Shown here: positions 1 through 7,955 of the stretch, piece by piece
How the letters are laid out: every line of letters starts with the position of its first letter
Numbering within the stretch: position 1 is the stretch's first letter
Origin: an uncultured Clostridia bacterium
GTDB taxonomy: Bacteria > Bacillota > Clostridia > Christensenellales > Borkfalkiaceae
Length of the DNA: 33,950 bases
NCBI GenBank assembly: GCA_945917475.1
Contig: CAMEHL010000005.1
Coordinates: 1-33,950 of the forward strand
Direction: 5' to 3'
Position numbers and translations under genes: made by a program
Notes under the pieces: generated by a model
Databases searched by the model: none
Told to the model about the DNA's origin: nothing
The model's input: the letters and a program-made list of their open reading frames with translations, nothing else

Positions 1-387
1 CTATTCCATAAGATGCATAAGCCCGTGAATAACGAGATAGTCGCGTTCTTCTTCTTCGCTGTGTCCGAGTTCTTCCGCCTGCGCGCGGATTTTATCGTCG
101 CAAAGCACTATCGAACCTATAAAAATATATCTCCCGTCGAGTTCGGTATTGCATTTTTCGCGGCGGAGAATTTCGCCCTTTATGCCGTCTAAACTCGGAA
201 AGGACAGCACGTCCGTAACCGAATTAACGCCGCGCGCGGTTCTATTTAAATCCGTCATATCCGCGCCCGTTTCGAAAACGAGTTCGGCTTTAAGGTTTTC
301 TCTCTGTCCGAGCACGGTATACACCGCTTTCGCCAGATTTTTAAGTTTGACTTTTCTCTGTAAGCATTCTATTTTAAGTTTTCCCAT
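1..387 (-). CDS. ybeY: Endoribonuclease YbeY, C-terminally shortened
   Basis: YbeY is a zinc-dependent endoribonuclease for 16S rRNA 3'-end maturation and ribosome quality control. The protein shows the family core, including the stretch HGLMHLM that matches the HGxxHLxGYDH metal site, and the ...VTDVLSFP... segment typical of the N-terminal half. The frame, however, ends with GAA TAG at positions 1-3, directly after HLME, so the expected GYDH (third zinc-ligand histidine) and about 25 further residues are missing. The family is usually about 150-165 aa; this is 128 aa. It lies 21 nt after pgpH, the usual order in Firmicutes. The stop coincides with the window edge, so a sequencing or assembly error, a frameshift or a real nonsense mutation cannot be told apart here. 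Identity is fairly sure; function is doubtful as written. Confidence 0.85.
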   Translation of the reverse strand: MGKLKIECLQRKVKLKNLAKAVYTVLGQRENLKAELVFETGADMTDLNRTARGVNSVTDVLSFPSLDGIKGEILRREKCNTELDGRYIFIGSIVLCDDKIRAQAEELGHSEEEERDYLVIHGLMHLME

Positions 388-408
388 ATTAACGCTGACC
401 TGCCCGTA

Positions 409-1923
409 TTATTCCTGTTCTTCGCTCTGTAAATCCGCTTCTTCTTTTTTGACGTCTATGCCTTCTAAACTCACGGTGGGGTATTCTATACGCTTATGAT
501 ACACGCCCGTAAGTCTGTTCACGACGGTGTTGATTATTATGTTGATTTCCTTTATGGTAAGTTCGCACTCGTCGAACTGACCGAGTTGCATTCTGTCGCT
601 GACGATTTTTTTGACCGCTTCGTTCACCTTTTCGCGCGAACGGTCTTTAAGAGAACGCGCCGCGGCTTCGCACCCGTCCGCAATCATTATAATCGCGGAA
701 ATCTTGGACTGCGGTTTAGGTCCGGGGTAACAATATTGCAAAATAGGCACTTCGCCGTCGGTGAACTTTTTGGCTTTGGCGTAAAAGTACCAGATGGGCA
801 GCGTTCCGTGATGCTCTAAACACACTCTCGCTATTTCTTCGGGCAGTCGCGCTTTCTTTGCGAGCGAATACCCGTCCTGCGTGTGCGACTTGATGATGTT
901 TGCCGAAAGTTCAGGCGTAAGGTCGTCGTGCGGGTTTTCGCCGTCCGCCTGGTTTTCTTTGAAAAATTCGGGGCGGCGCAACTTGCCTATGTCGTGATAA
1001 TAGGCGCACGTCCTCGCAAGAAGCGCGTCTTCGCCTATCGCCGTGGCGCACGCTTCCGCGATATTTGAAACGACTATCGCGTGGTTGAACGTTCCCGGCG
1101 CCTGTTCGATAAGTTTTCTTATATACTTGGCTTTATGGTCAGTAAGTTCCGCATATTTAAAGCAGGTTACCTTTTTGAAAACCGATTCGAAGAAAGGCAG
1201 GAGAATCAAAAAACTCGCGATTGATAAAGGTCCGGAGAAAAACCCCGAAAGAAGAGTAATAAGCCTGTCCCCTTCGCTGCCGAATTCTATCATAGGCAGG
1301 GCTATACAGATAAGCACGGGCAGAGACACGGGAAAGGACAGCGCGAGAAGTTTCCCGCGGGAATAGACGTCCGCAAGCACGTAAACGGCGATTATTCCCG
1401 ACGCCGCGCCCATTACCAGAAAGAACACGACGGAATAGCCGTTCATACCCGTCGTAGAACCCGAAAACGCGTCGAACAGAAAGGTCAGTATGCAGAACAC
1501 GAAGTTCATAAACACCGCCGTACGGCTGTTGACGAGAAAGAGCGTGGTTACCGCGACGAACGCGAGCGGGCGCACGTAAGGGTTGATATAATTGCCGCAT
1601 ACGTAACAGATAATAAGTCCCGCTTCCATAATGAGAAAGAGCATTTCGCTGTTAGCGGGCGAACGGAGAAAGTCCCTGCTTTCAAACAGAAAGAACAACG
1701 CCATAACACCGATAAGCAGAACCAGCACCACGAGAAAACTGAAAAAACTGCTGAGCGACGAAAAATATTCGGCAAAAGGTTGTCCGCCGCGGCGACCGTT
1801 GAAAAAAACCGCGGCGATAAACAAGCCCGCAAGCACGAACAGATTGACGACGTATACCGCCGTAACGCCTATTACGTCTTTTTTGCCCCAGGGCAGTAAT
1901 TTTTTTGAGCCTTTGTTATCCAT
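409..1923 (-). CDS. pgpH: PgpH-like 7TM-HD cyclic-di-AMP phosphodiesterase, short form
   Basis: Homologues (YqfF/PgpH) are membrane phosphodiesterases that hydrolyse c-di-AMP to pApA. The N-terminal half is a run of hydrophobic segments from about residue 17 to 250 (7TM region). The C-terminal half is an HD domain with FNHA, the HDIGK motif (YYHDIGKLRRP), NPHDDL and LEHHGT, so the metal ligands look intact. Length is 504 aa against roughly 700 in typical PgpH: after the first membrane helix there is almost no extracytoplasmic region, so the 7TMR-HDED sensor domain is missing. The ATG is 3 nt after the yqfD stop, with GAAGGA inside the end of yqfD as ribosome binding site, suggesting translational coupling. 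phoH, normally between yqfD and pgpH, is absent. The shorter form could respond to different signals or be constitutive; this is inference. Confidence 0.85.
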   Translation of the reverse strand: MDNKGSKKLLPWGKKDVIGVTAVYVVNLFVLAGLFIAAVFFNGRRGGQPFAEYFSSLSSFFSFLVVLVLLIGVMALFFLFESRDFLRSPANSEMLFLIMEAGLIICYVCGNYINPYVRPLAFVAVTTLFLVNSRTAVFMNFVFCILTFLFDAFSGSTTGMNGYSVVFFLVMGAASGIIAVYVLADVYSRGKLLALSFPVSLPVLICIALPMIEFGSEGDRLITLLSGFFSGPLSIASFLILLPFFESVFKKVTCFKYAELTDHKAKYIRKLIEQAPGTFNHAIVVSNIAEACATAIGEDALLARTCAYYHDIGKLRRPEFFKENQADGENPHDDLTPELSANIIKSHTQDGYSLAKKARLPEEIARVCLEHHGTLPIWYFYAKAKKFTDGEVPILQYCYPGPKPQSKISAIIMIADGCEAAARSLKDRSREKVNEAVKKIVSDRMQLGQFDECELTIKEINIIINTVVNRLTGVYHKRIEYPTVSLEGIDVKKEEADLQSEEQE

Positions 1924-1926
1924 TTT

Positions 1927-2850
1927 TTATTCCTTCGGATTTCCGGAATACAAAATCCTTTTGTAGTAAAGCGTAACTTTATAGACGAACTTGCCGTCTT
2001 TTTCCGTCTTTTCGACGACGCCGTCTACGGGTTTTTCGCCGAGCGCGTTCTCCGCGAAGATGAGCGCGGCGTCTTCTTCGCCGTCGTTATCGGAAACGTA
2101 TTCGTAGATAAACCGCGTTCTTATAACCGCGTAAGCGAGAACGGTCGTTTCGGTGCGCGTTTCTTTAATTTCGGCGTAAGGTTCTACCAGAACGTCGCCG
2201 CGTTTAACTTCGTCCCCCGCGTTTTTAACCGCCGTGCCGCGATAAACCCTGAGTTCTTCTATAATGCCGTCGGAGTCGGAGACGAGCGGCGTTTTTTCGG
2301 GCGAGATAACGCCTTCGCCGTTCTCTTTTAAGGCGATATCTATCACGAGCCTGTTGCCGACCTTTCTGCACTCGGCGAAAGTCAGGCGCGGATTGTCCGC
2401 GAGAATTTCGCCCGACAGCCTTTTCAGGTTCACGTCGGAAAAGCGCGAAAAACGCGTTACCCCGCGCGCCGCGAGATAATCTTTAACTTCTCTTTCGCAA
2501 ACCGCGCCCGTTCCCGTATAGGTGAACCCGAAAATAAAATCGTTTGAAAGCGCGGCGATAAAAACGAACGCCGCCGTGCCGAGCGCGAGTCCGAGATTGC
2601 GGATAAGTTTAAGAAAAACGAGCGTTTTCCCGTATTCTTTCACTTTTTTTATATCAGTATACCATAAATCGTTGCAAATTGCAAAAAATTTTTTATCGTC
2701 GCAGAATTTTATGCCGAGTCTTACCGTTTTTAAGCCCGTTTTTTTTACGCGGTAAACGCCCACGCCCTTTTTTTGAAGGCTGTTGATAAGCCCGTCGGTA
2801 TTCATTCCCGTGATTTCGTAAAGAGTATAAAGCCCGAAATCTTTTTTCAA
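1927..2850 (-). CDS. yqfD: Sporulation protein YqfD
   Basis: YqfD is a membrane protein made under sporulation control and partnered with YqfC; its exact biochemical role is not settled. The sequence shows the family layout: a short N-terminal cytoplasmic region, one strong membrane segment (LALGTAAFVFIAALSNDFIFGF, around residues 90-112) and an extracytoplasmic C-terminal part ending in YYKRILYSGNPKE. The ORF track starts at 2901, but that start would overlap yqfC by 55 nt. I prefer the TTG at 2848-2850, which overlaps the yqfC stop as TTGA and has GGAAAG just upstream, giving 307 aa. B. subtilis YqfD is somewhat longer (near 400 aa), so this is a compact version. The downstream gene is pgpH rather than phoH. 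Confidence 0.82.
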   Translation of the reverse strand: MKKDFGLYTLYEITGMNTDGLINSLQKKGVGVYRVKKTGLKTVRLGIKFCDDKKFFAICNDLWYTDIKKVKEYGKTLVFLKLIRNLGLALGTAAFVFIAALSNDFIFGFTYTGTGAVCEREVKDYLAARGVTRFSRFSDVNLKRLSGEILADNPRLTFAECRKVGNRLVIDIALKENGEGVISPEKTPLVSDSDGIIEELRVYRGTAVKNAGDEVKRGDVLVEPYAEIKETRTETTVLAYAVIRTRFIYEYVSDNDGEEDAALIFAENALGEKPVDGVVEKTEKDGKFVYKVTLYYKRILYSGNPKE

Positions 2851-3107
2851 GTTCTTTCCAACGTCTTTATCCTTCCGCACACGGCAACGTCTCCCGCACA
2901 AAATTTTTTTATAAAAAGGCTTTCGCCCGTAATTTTAAGCCCGCCTTTTTTAAGGACGAGTTCGATTTTATCGGGCGAATAACTCTTTACCGACGACACG
3001 TTTTCAAAATACGCCGCGCCGTCGCCCATAAGCACCGCGCGGAACGAACGTTCCGCGTTCAGTTCCGAAAGTCCTAAACTCTCGGCTATATTGTCTATAA
3101 AACCCAT
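2847..3107 (-). CDS. yqfC: Sporulation protein YqfC (YabP/YqfC family)
   Basis: This 86-aa protein belongs to the YabP/YqfC family of small sporulation proteins. It shows the family pattern: a short N-terminal helix (MGFIDNIAESLGL), then a beta-rich core with ENVSSVKSYSPDKIELVLKKGGLKITGESL and the closing FCAGDVAVCGRIKTLE segment. It is the first gene of the yqfC-yqfD-pgpH-ybeY run and its stop overlaps the proposed yqfD start by three bases. The presence of yqfC and yqfD suggests the organism comes from a spore-forming lineage, although both genes can persist in non-sporulating relatives. The upstream 110 nt to the hydratase stop contain a GC-rich hairpin. Confidence 0.85.
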   Translation of the reverse strand: MGFIDNIAESLGLSELNAERSFRAVLMGDGAAYFENVSSVKSYSPDKIELVLKKGGLKITGESLFIKKFCAGDVAVCGRIKTLERT

Positions 3108-3141
3108 ATATAAATTTTATGCGGCAAAATAGCGTAAAATG

Positions 3142-3172
3142 AAAGCCGCGGCGGGTTTTCCGCCGCGGCTTT
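3142..3172 (-). terminator. GC-rich hairpin between hydratase and yqfC
   Basis: Perfect 13-bp inverted repeat AAAGCCGCGGCGG / CCGCCGCGGCTTT with a 5-nt loop, located just downstream of the minus-strand hydratase stop. The T-tract after the hairpin on the minus strand is short and broken (TTTCATTTTA), so termination may be incomplete. It probably separates the hydratase transcript from yqfC. Confidence 0.6.
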
Positions 3173-3218
3173 ATAAGGTTTTGCCTTTATTCTTTCGCTT
3201 TACCGCTTATGTCTGCGC

Positions 3219-5387
3219 TTATTTCTGATAATAATTGATAAGGCAGCCTTTTAAGATTATCTCTTTTTCCGCGTCCGTCAGCGCGTCTATACGGAGTTTT
3301 ACCGTGCGCTCGGTTTTACCCTTAACTTTCGCGACGAACTCGGTCTCGCCGTCTTTCAGTTTCTGCGCGACGTTCTCAACGTAAATAAGGTCGCCTGTTT
3401 CGAAGTCGTTTTTATCTGCCGTAAAAGGTATCATACCCCAGTTGATAAGGTTGCTTCTGTAACGCTTGGTTGCGTATTCGACCGCAATATTCGCCGCACC
3501 GCCCAGCACGCGCTGGCAGGACGCCGCCTGTTCTCTCGCAGAGCCGTCGCCCGGTTTTACCGAACATACAACGCTGCCGTACGTGGTCGTTTTTTCGTCG
3601 TAACCGCAATTTTCGGGGAATACTTCTTCTTTGACCGCCTTTGCCCTTTGAACGTATCCGGGGTCTTTTCTCGATAAAGCGAATTCCGCAAGACGGAGCG
3701 GATTGCTTCTGTAAGACGAAGTTTCACCCGACGGAATAAGTTCGTCCGTCGTGGTTACCGCGTCGTGCAGAGAACTCACCACGCGCAGCAACAGGTTTTC
3801 TTTAAGCGGCTGCATTTTCGGCCAGTCGGCAATGTTCGGTCCGTAGACGAGCGAAGTTGCGGCGTCCGCCTTGCCCACGCCGTTATATACGCGCGACTTG
3901 TAAATTCTGTCGTCGAATCTGTATTTCTTTATCTTGTCTTTATACTCTATTTCCGTTGCGGGGGTAATCGCGCCGCCGTTTCTCGCCGTCGCCGCGATGC
4001 TTCTCGCGTCCATAAGGCATACCGCCGCGAGTTGCCCTTCTTTGGGTTTGCTGCCTTCTCTGTTTTCGAAGTTGCGCGTAGTGTGTCTTATGGAAAGTCC
4101 GTTGTTCTGCGGCACGTCGCCCGCGCCGAAACAAGGACCGCAGAACGCGGTTTTAACCACCGCGCCGTTATCCATAAGCCTGCCTATATACCCGTTGTCC
4201 ACCAAACCTTTATACACGGGTTGGCTGGACGGGTAAACGTTAAGCGTGAAGTCGCCGTTTCCTATCGCCGAGTCGCCGAGAATCTCGGACGCTTCCGCGA
4301 TATTCTCGTAAGTTCCGCCCGCGCACCCGGCAATCGCGCCTTGCGTGGCGTAAACCTTTCCGTCCTTAATCTTGTCGATAAGGCAGAATTTGCCCTTGCC
4401 TTCGGGCAGAAGTTTCGCGCCCGCTTCTTCGCATTCGCGCAGCAGTTCGTACGGGCGGGACAAAAAGTCCTTTATGGTGTACGCGTTGGACGGGTGGAAA
4501 GGCAACGCAATCATAGGTTCTATTTCTGACAGATTTATAACCACCGCTCTGTCGTAATACGCGCCGTCCTGCGCTTTGAGTTCTTTATACGCGTTCTCCC
4601 TGCCGTGAACGCGGTAATACTCTTTTATTTTTTCGTCCGTTTCCCAGACGGACGACAGACAGGTCGTTTCGGTTGTCATAACGTCTATGCCTATTCTCTC
4701 GTCGGCGGTAAGCGTTTTAACGCCGCTGCCTATAAATTCGAGAACGCGGTTTTTTACGAACCCGCACTTAAACGTCGCTTTGATGAGCGCGAGCGCAACG
4801 TCCTGCGGACCGACGCCCTTTTTAAGTCTGCCTTTAAGATACACCGCTACGATTTCGGGCATATCCACGTCGTAAGTCTTATCGAGCAGTTGTTTGACGA
4901 GTTCGGGCCCGCCTTCGCCTATCGCCATAGTGCCGAGCGCGCCGTAACGGGTATGCGAGTCCGAACCCAGAATCATACCGCCGCCGAATGCGCGCATTTC
5001 GCGCATATACTGGTGTATGACGGCGATATGCGGCGGAACGAACGCGCCTCCGTACTTTTTCGCGGCGGACAAACCGAAAACGTGATCGTCTTCGTTGATT
5101 GTGCCGCCCACGGCGCACAGCGAGTTGTGACAGTTGGTAAGCGTGTACGGTATGGGGAATTTTTCAAGCCCCGACGCCTTTGCCGTCTGTATAATCCCGA
5201 CGTAAGTTATATCGTGAGAAGTAATCTCGTCGAATTTTATTTTCAGTTTTCCGTCTTCGCCCGAAACGTTATGCGCGGACAGAATTCTGTAAGCGACGGT
5301 TTTTTTCGCGGCGGCGTTATCGGGTTTTGCCGCTCTCACGAGTCTGCCGCCCGAATAATACACGCCGTATTTTTTAAGTTTTATCAT
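3219..5387 (-). CDS. Aconitase-family hydratase (YbhJ-like)
   Basis: A 722-aa aconitase superfamily protein, expected to be a cytoplasmic [4Fe-4S] hydro-lyase. Aconitase-type signatures are visible: TLTNCHNSLCAVGGT, LGSDSHTRYGALGTMAIGEGG, and the cluster ligands GCAGGTYENIAEA and FCGPCFGAGD, giving the three cysteines expected for an Fe-S cluster. The C-terminal swivel-like domain contains NCGYDEKTTTYGS and the RRSNLINWGMIPF-type region (here RYRSNLINWGMIPF). Overall it resembles the putative hydratase YbhJ group rather than canonical AcnA/AcnB, so the substrate (citrate or another hydroxy-acid) cannot be stated. It is alone in its transcription unit, with ATG at 5387 preceded by GGAGACTTTT. 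No citrate synthase or isocitrate dehydrogenase is nearby, which also argues against a plain TCA role. Confidence 0.85.
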   Translation of the reverse strand: MIKLKKYGVYYSGGRLVRAAKPDNAAAKKTVAYRILSAHNVSGEDGKLKIKFDEITSHDITYVGIIQTAKASGLEKFPIPYTLTNCHNSLCAVGGTINEDDHVFGLSAAKKYGGAFVPPHIAVIHQYMREMRAFGGGMILGSDSHTRYGALGTMAIGEGGPELVKQLLDKTYDVDMPEIVAVYLKGRLKKGVGPQDVALALIKATFKCGFVKNRVLEFIGSGVKTLTADERIGIDVMTTETTCLSSVWETDEKIKEYYRVHGRENAYKELKAQDGAYYDRAVVINLSEIEPMIALPFHPSNAYTIKDFLSRPYELLRECEEAGAKLLPEGKGKFCLIDKIKDGKVYATQGAIAGCAGGTYENIAEASEILGDSAIGNGDFTLNVYPSSQPVYKGLVDNGYIGRLMDNGAVVKTAFCGPCFGAGDVPQNNGLSIRHTTRNFENREGSKPKEGQLAAVCLMDARSIAATARNGGAITPATEIEYKDKIKKYRFDDRIYKSRVYNGVGKADAATSLVYGPNIADWPKMQPLKENLLLRVVSSLHDAVTTTDELIPSGETSSYRSNPLRLAEFALSRKDPGYVQRAKAVKEEVFPENCGYDEKTTTYGSVVCSVKPGDGSAREQAASCQRVLGGAANIAVEYATKRYRSNLINWGMIPFTADKNDFETGDLIYVENVAQKLKDGETEFVAKVKGKTERTVKLRIDALTDAEKEIILKGCLINYYQK

Positions 5388-5531
5388 AAAAGTCTCCGTA
5401 GTAAAGAATTTTCATAAAGTCCGCAAGCGCGGCAAAGCGTGGCGTAACCTTTATAAACACGCTGATATTTTAACAAAAAAACGCGCAAAAATCAAGCGTA
5501 TGCGGGCAGGCGGGCAATATTTCCGTTATTC

Positions 5532-5560
5532 TTGCATTTTCCGCGCGTATGGTGTATAAT
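5532..5560 (+). promoter_or_regulatory. SigA-type promoter giving a leaderless mRNA
   Basis: TTGCAT (5532-5537), a 17-nt spacer and TATAAT (5555-5560). The next ATG starts at 5567, exactly where transcription would be expected to begin, and there is no Shine-Dalgarno sequence. The downstream gene is therefore probably translated from a leaderless transcript. Confidence 0.7.
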
Positions 5561-5566
5561 AAAAAT

Positions 5567-6052
5567 ATGAAAAACGACTTAAACACAAAAAAATTCAGAT
5601 TCAGGTATTCCGTCTGGGTAATAATCCTTTTGTCGCTCGTCTGCGCTTTTTCCGCGGGCGGCATCGTCTGGAACGTTTTAAGCATAATAAAAGCGTTCGG
5701 AAACGACTCCCCCGCGGCGACGTATTTCGTTGCCGCCGCGCTCAACCTTTCGCTCGTCGCGCTCGCCGTATGGAATCTCGCGGCAGGCTATTACTCGGTA
5801 AGCGGCAAAGGCGTATTTCTTCGCACGGGTCCTTTTAAGTACCGCACCGATATAAACGACGTATATAAACTCGTTCTGTACGAAAAGGCGAATAAACTTT
5901 TTCTGTTCACGCTGAGCGGAAAAGCGACAGCCGTCGTCGTCGCGCCGCAAAAGTACGACGAATTCGTCGCGGCGATAAGAGAGTATAACCGCGCCGTCAT
6001 ATACGAAGTCGCCGGGAACGGCGAGCCGTACGGAGACGGCGGAGCGGTTTAA
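5567..6052 (+). CDS. Small membrane protein with PH-like C-terminal domain
   Basis: Function not recognised. Starting at the ATG at 5567 the protein is 161 aa. It has two membrane helices (about residues 14-40 and 55-75, ending in AAGYYSV), followed by a roughly 70-residue soluble part (GKGVFLRTGPFKYRTDINDVYKLVLY...) that reads like the small bacterial PH-like domain that follows two TM helices in several clostridial proteins. The ORF-track start six codons upstream lies inside the promoter -10 box and is unlikely. The gene is monocistronic, divergent from the hydratase and followed by a weak hairpin, then by the M-box leader. Existence of the gene is well supported; role unknown. Confidence 0.75.
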   Translation: MKNDLNTKKFRFRYSVWVIILLSLVCAFSAGGIVWNVLSIIKAFGNDSPAATYFVAAALNLSLVALAVWNLAAGYYSVSGKGVFLRTGPFKYRTDINDVYKLVLYEKANKLFLFTLSGKATAVVVAPQKYDEFVAAIREYNRAVIYEVAGNGEPYGDGGAV

Positions 6053-6080
6053 GCGGCGAGTTAAGCGGCGGAACTCGACG

Positions 6081-6115
6081 GGAACGCGGAATTTTGCGTT
6101 CCGCACGGGTTTTTA
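6081..6115 (+). terminator. Possible terminator after the PH-like gene
   Basis: GGAACGC...GCGTTCC hairpin (an alternative pairing GCGGAA/TTCCGC is also possible), followed by GGGTTTTT. The stem is short, so strength is uncertain. Confidence 0.4.
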
Positions 6116-6167
6116 CGGGTTTTATTCCGCCCGATTAACAAAAATTTTTTTATTTGCGTAAAATATG

Positions 6168-6196
6168 TTGACAATATTTACAAACGGGATTAAAAT
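6168..6196 (+). promoter_or_regulatory. Promoter of the M-box/mgtE transcript
   Basis: TTGACA (6168-6173), 17-nt spacer, TAAAAT (6191-6196). Predicted start near 6203, about 15 nt upstream of the riboswitch core. Confidence 0.75.
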
Positions 6197-6214
6197 TAAA
6201 AACGAAAATAAGAT

Positions 6215-6360
6215 AAATATCCGGTAGGTAAGGCTACCATAGGGATACGGATTGCTACCGCGAAGTAGTGGAGACACTATAAGAAGGTCAAGAGATTTCG
6301 TCGAAACCAAGGCGTAATTTAACGCAGTTACACCGCCCTACGGAGTTAAAGCCAGCATGG
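6215..6360 (+). promoter_or_regulatory. M-box (ykoK) magnesium riboswitch
   Basis: The leader carries the conserved M-box blocks in order: GGTAGGTAAGGCTACC and ATAGGGATACGG near the 5' end, GCTACCGC, GGAGACACTATAAGAAGGTCA in the middle, ATTTAACGCAGTTACACCGCC, and GGAGTTAAAGCC near the 3' end. M-box RNAs bind several Mg2+ ions and fold compactly to promote termination when Mg2+ is sufficient. Here the element is followed at once by a terminator hairpin and then by mgtE, a Mg2+ transporter gene, which is the classic target. The match is by recalled consensus; boundaries are approximate. Confidence 0.88.
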
Positions 6361-6401
6361 TCGTTTCTTCGCGCGCCGCGCGGGGATTTGCTTTTACGTC
6401 T

Positions 6402-6426
6402 GCCCGCCGAATACGCGGGCTTTTTT
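6402..6426 (+). terminator. M-box expression-platform terminator
   Basis: GCCCGC, 7-nt loop, GCGGGC, then six T residues, 20 nt before the mgtE start codon. Its position between aptamer and gene fits riboswitch-controlled premature termination. The GAAAGGAG ribosome binding site lies just after it. Confidence 0.85.
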
Positions 6427-6445
6427 ACGCCCGAAAGGAGATACC

Positions 6446-7822
6446 GTGTTTACAGAACCGAAAGAATCGTTCGACGAACTCTACGACTGTTTTAAATCGA
6501 GAAAATTCGCGGATTTGAGAATACGGCTCCTTGATATGGAGCCGGTCGACATAGCCGACTTTATGGAAGAACGTCTCGACGAGACCGATCAACTGCTTTT
6601 TTTCAGGCTTCTGCCCAAAGAACTCGCTTCCGACGTATTCGTGGAAATCGATTCAGACACGCAGGAAGAACTAATAAAAAAGTTCACGGATAAAGAACTT
6701 AAAGCGGTTATCGACGATATGTTTTTAGACGACACCGTGGACATAATAGACGAAATGCCCGCCAACGTCGTCAAAAGAATACTCAAAAACTCCGATCCCG
6801 AAAACCGCAAGCAAATCAACGAACTGTTAGAATATCCCGACGACTCCGCCGGGTCTCTCATGACCACCGAATACGTTTCTCTGTCGGAGAATATGACGGT
6901 TGAGCAGGCTTTCGACAAAATAAGGAAAACGGGGCTTAACAAAGAGACGGTTTACACCTGTTACGTTACCGACGGAAAAAAACACCTTATCGGCGTAATC
7001 ACGGTGAAAACGCTGCTGCTCTCGGACGTAAAAGACGTTATCTCCGACATAATGGACACCAACGTTATCGCCGTAGAAACGCTCGAAGACAAAGAACAGG
7101 TCGCGATGAAATTCTCCGATTACGACTTTCTCGCGCTCCCCGTCGTCGATAAAGAAGGCTGTATCGTCGGTATCGTTACCGTCGACGACGCCGTAGACGT
7201 CTTAAAAGAAGAAGCCACCGAAGATATTCAGAAAATGGCGGCTATCGTTCCGAACGAAAAACCGTATTTAAAACAGTCGGTCTGGAGAATATGGAGTATC
7301 CGCATACCTTGGCTTTTAGTGCTTATGATTTCCGCCACGTTTACGGGCATTATCATAAACTCTTACGAGGGCAGGCTTAACCTTATAAGCCCCCTGCTGT
7401 TCGCCTGTATCCCTATGCTTATGGACACGGGCGGCAATGCGGGAAGCCAGGCTTCCGTTACCGTTATCCGCTCTCTCGCGCTCGACGAATTGCAGACGAA
7501 AGACGTCTTTAAGGTGTTATGGAAAGAAATAAGGGTTTCCGTCCTGCTCGCGGCAACGCTTGCCGCAGTATGCTTTGCGAAACTTTTACTTCTCGACAAT
7601 CTCGTGTTCGGCTACGACTATAAACCTATGATATGTCTCGTCGTCTCGCTGTCGCTGTTCGCTACGGTCGTAATCGCCAAACTCGTAGGCTGCTTTTTGC
7701 CGATTATCGCAAAGAAGATAAAACTCGACCCGGCGGTGGTCGCAAGTCCTTTCATAACGACGATAGTAGACGCGCTCTCTTTAATCGTCTATTGCAACGT
7801 GGCAATCGCCCTTTTAACCTGA
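6446..7822 (+). CDS. mgtE: Magnesium transporter MgtE
   Basis: MgtE is a homodimeric Mg2+ channel in the cytoplasmic membrane gated by cytosolic Mg2+. The 458-aa length is typical. The order is an N-terminal helical MgtE_N domain (about residues 20-125, with repeats of the DELP/DE type), the linker LEYPDDSAGSLMTTEYV, a CBS pair (about 135-255), a connecting helix and five membrane segments from about residue 280. The conserved pore region PMLMDTGGNAGSQASVTVIR is present. The start is GTG at 6446, seven nt after GAAAGGAG. Expression is expected to fall when Mg2+ is high through the M-box upstream. Followed by a strong terminator. Confidence 0.96.
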   Translation: MFTEPKESFDELYDCFKSRKFADLRIRLLDMEPVDIADFMEERLDETDQLLFFRLLPKELASDVFVEIDSDTQEELIKKFTDKELKAVIDDMFLDDTVDIIDEMPANVVKRILKNSDPENRKQINELLEYPDDSAGSLMTTEYVSLSENMTVEQAFDKIRKTGLNKETVYTCYVTDGKKHLIGVITVKTLLLSDVKDVISDIMDTNVIAVETLEDKEQVAMKFSDYDFLALPVVDKEGCIVGIVTVDDAVDVLKEEATEDIQKMAAIVPNEKPYLKQSVWRIWSIRIPWLLVLMISATFTGIIINSYEGRLNLISPLLFACIPMLMDTGGNAGSQASVTVIRSLALDELQTKDVFKVLWKEIRVSVLLAATLAAVCFAKLLLLDNLVFGYDYKPMICLVVSLSLFATVVIAKLVGCFLPIIAKKIKLDPAVVASPFITTIVDALSLIVYCNVAIALLT

Positions 7823-7880
7823 TACGAGCGGTTATCCGTCATTTCTTTCAGACAATTACGGAATAATATATATTCAACCA

Positions 7881-7909
7881 AGTCCGACTTTTACCGTCGG
7901 ACTTTTTTT
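7881..7909 (+). terminator. mgtE terminator
   Basis: AGTCCGAC, 7-nt loop, GTCGGACT, running into seven T residues. Clear intrinsic terminator; it marks the left border of the accessory module. Confidence 0.9.
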
Positions 7910-7920
7910 ATTTAATACGC

Positions 7921-7949
7921 TTGATAAATATCTCAAAAAGTGCTACACT
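7921..7949 (+). promoter_or_regulatory. Promoter of the structured RNA / methyltransferase unit
   Basis: TTGATA (7921-7926), 17-nt spacer ending in TGC (extended -10), TACACT (7944-7949). The predicted start is G7956, the first base of the long closing stem of the RNA described next. Only 11 nt separate it from the mgtE terminator. Confidence 0.75.
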
Positions 7950-7955
7950 GTATCT

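Noticed and set aside
3765-4529. Plus-strand 254-aa ORF inside the hydratase.
   Set aside because: Arg/Val-rich shadow of the hydratase's opposite strand; no ribosome binding site or recognisable domain.
4605-5417. Plus-strand 270-aa ORF opposite the hydratase.
   Set aside because: Shadow frame with composition typical of reverse-complement coding sequence.
6122-6310. Minus-strand 62-aa ORF over the M-box.
   Set aside because: Overlaps the riboswitch and its promoter; chance frame.
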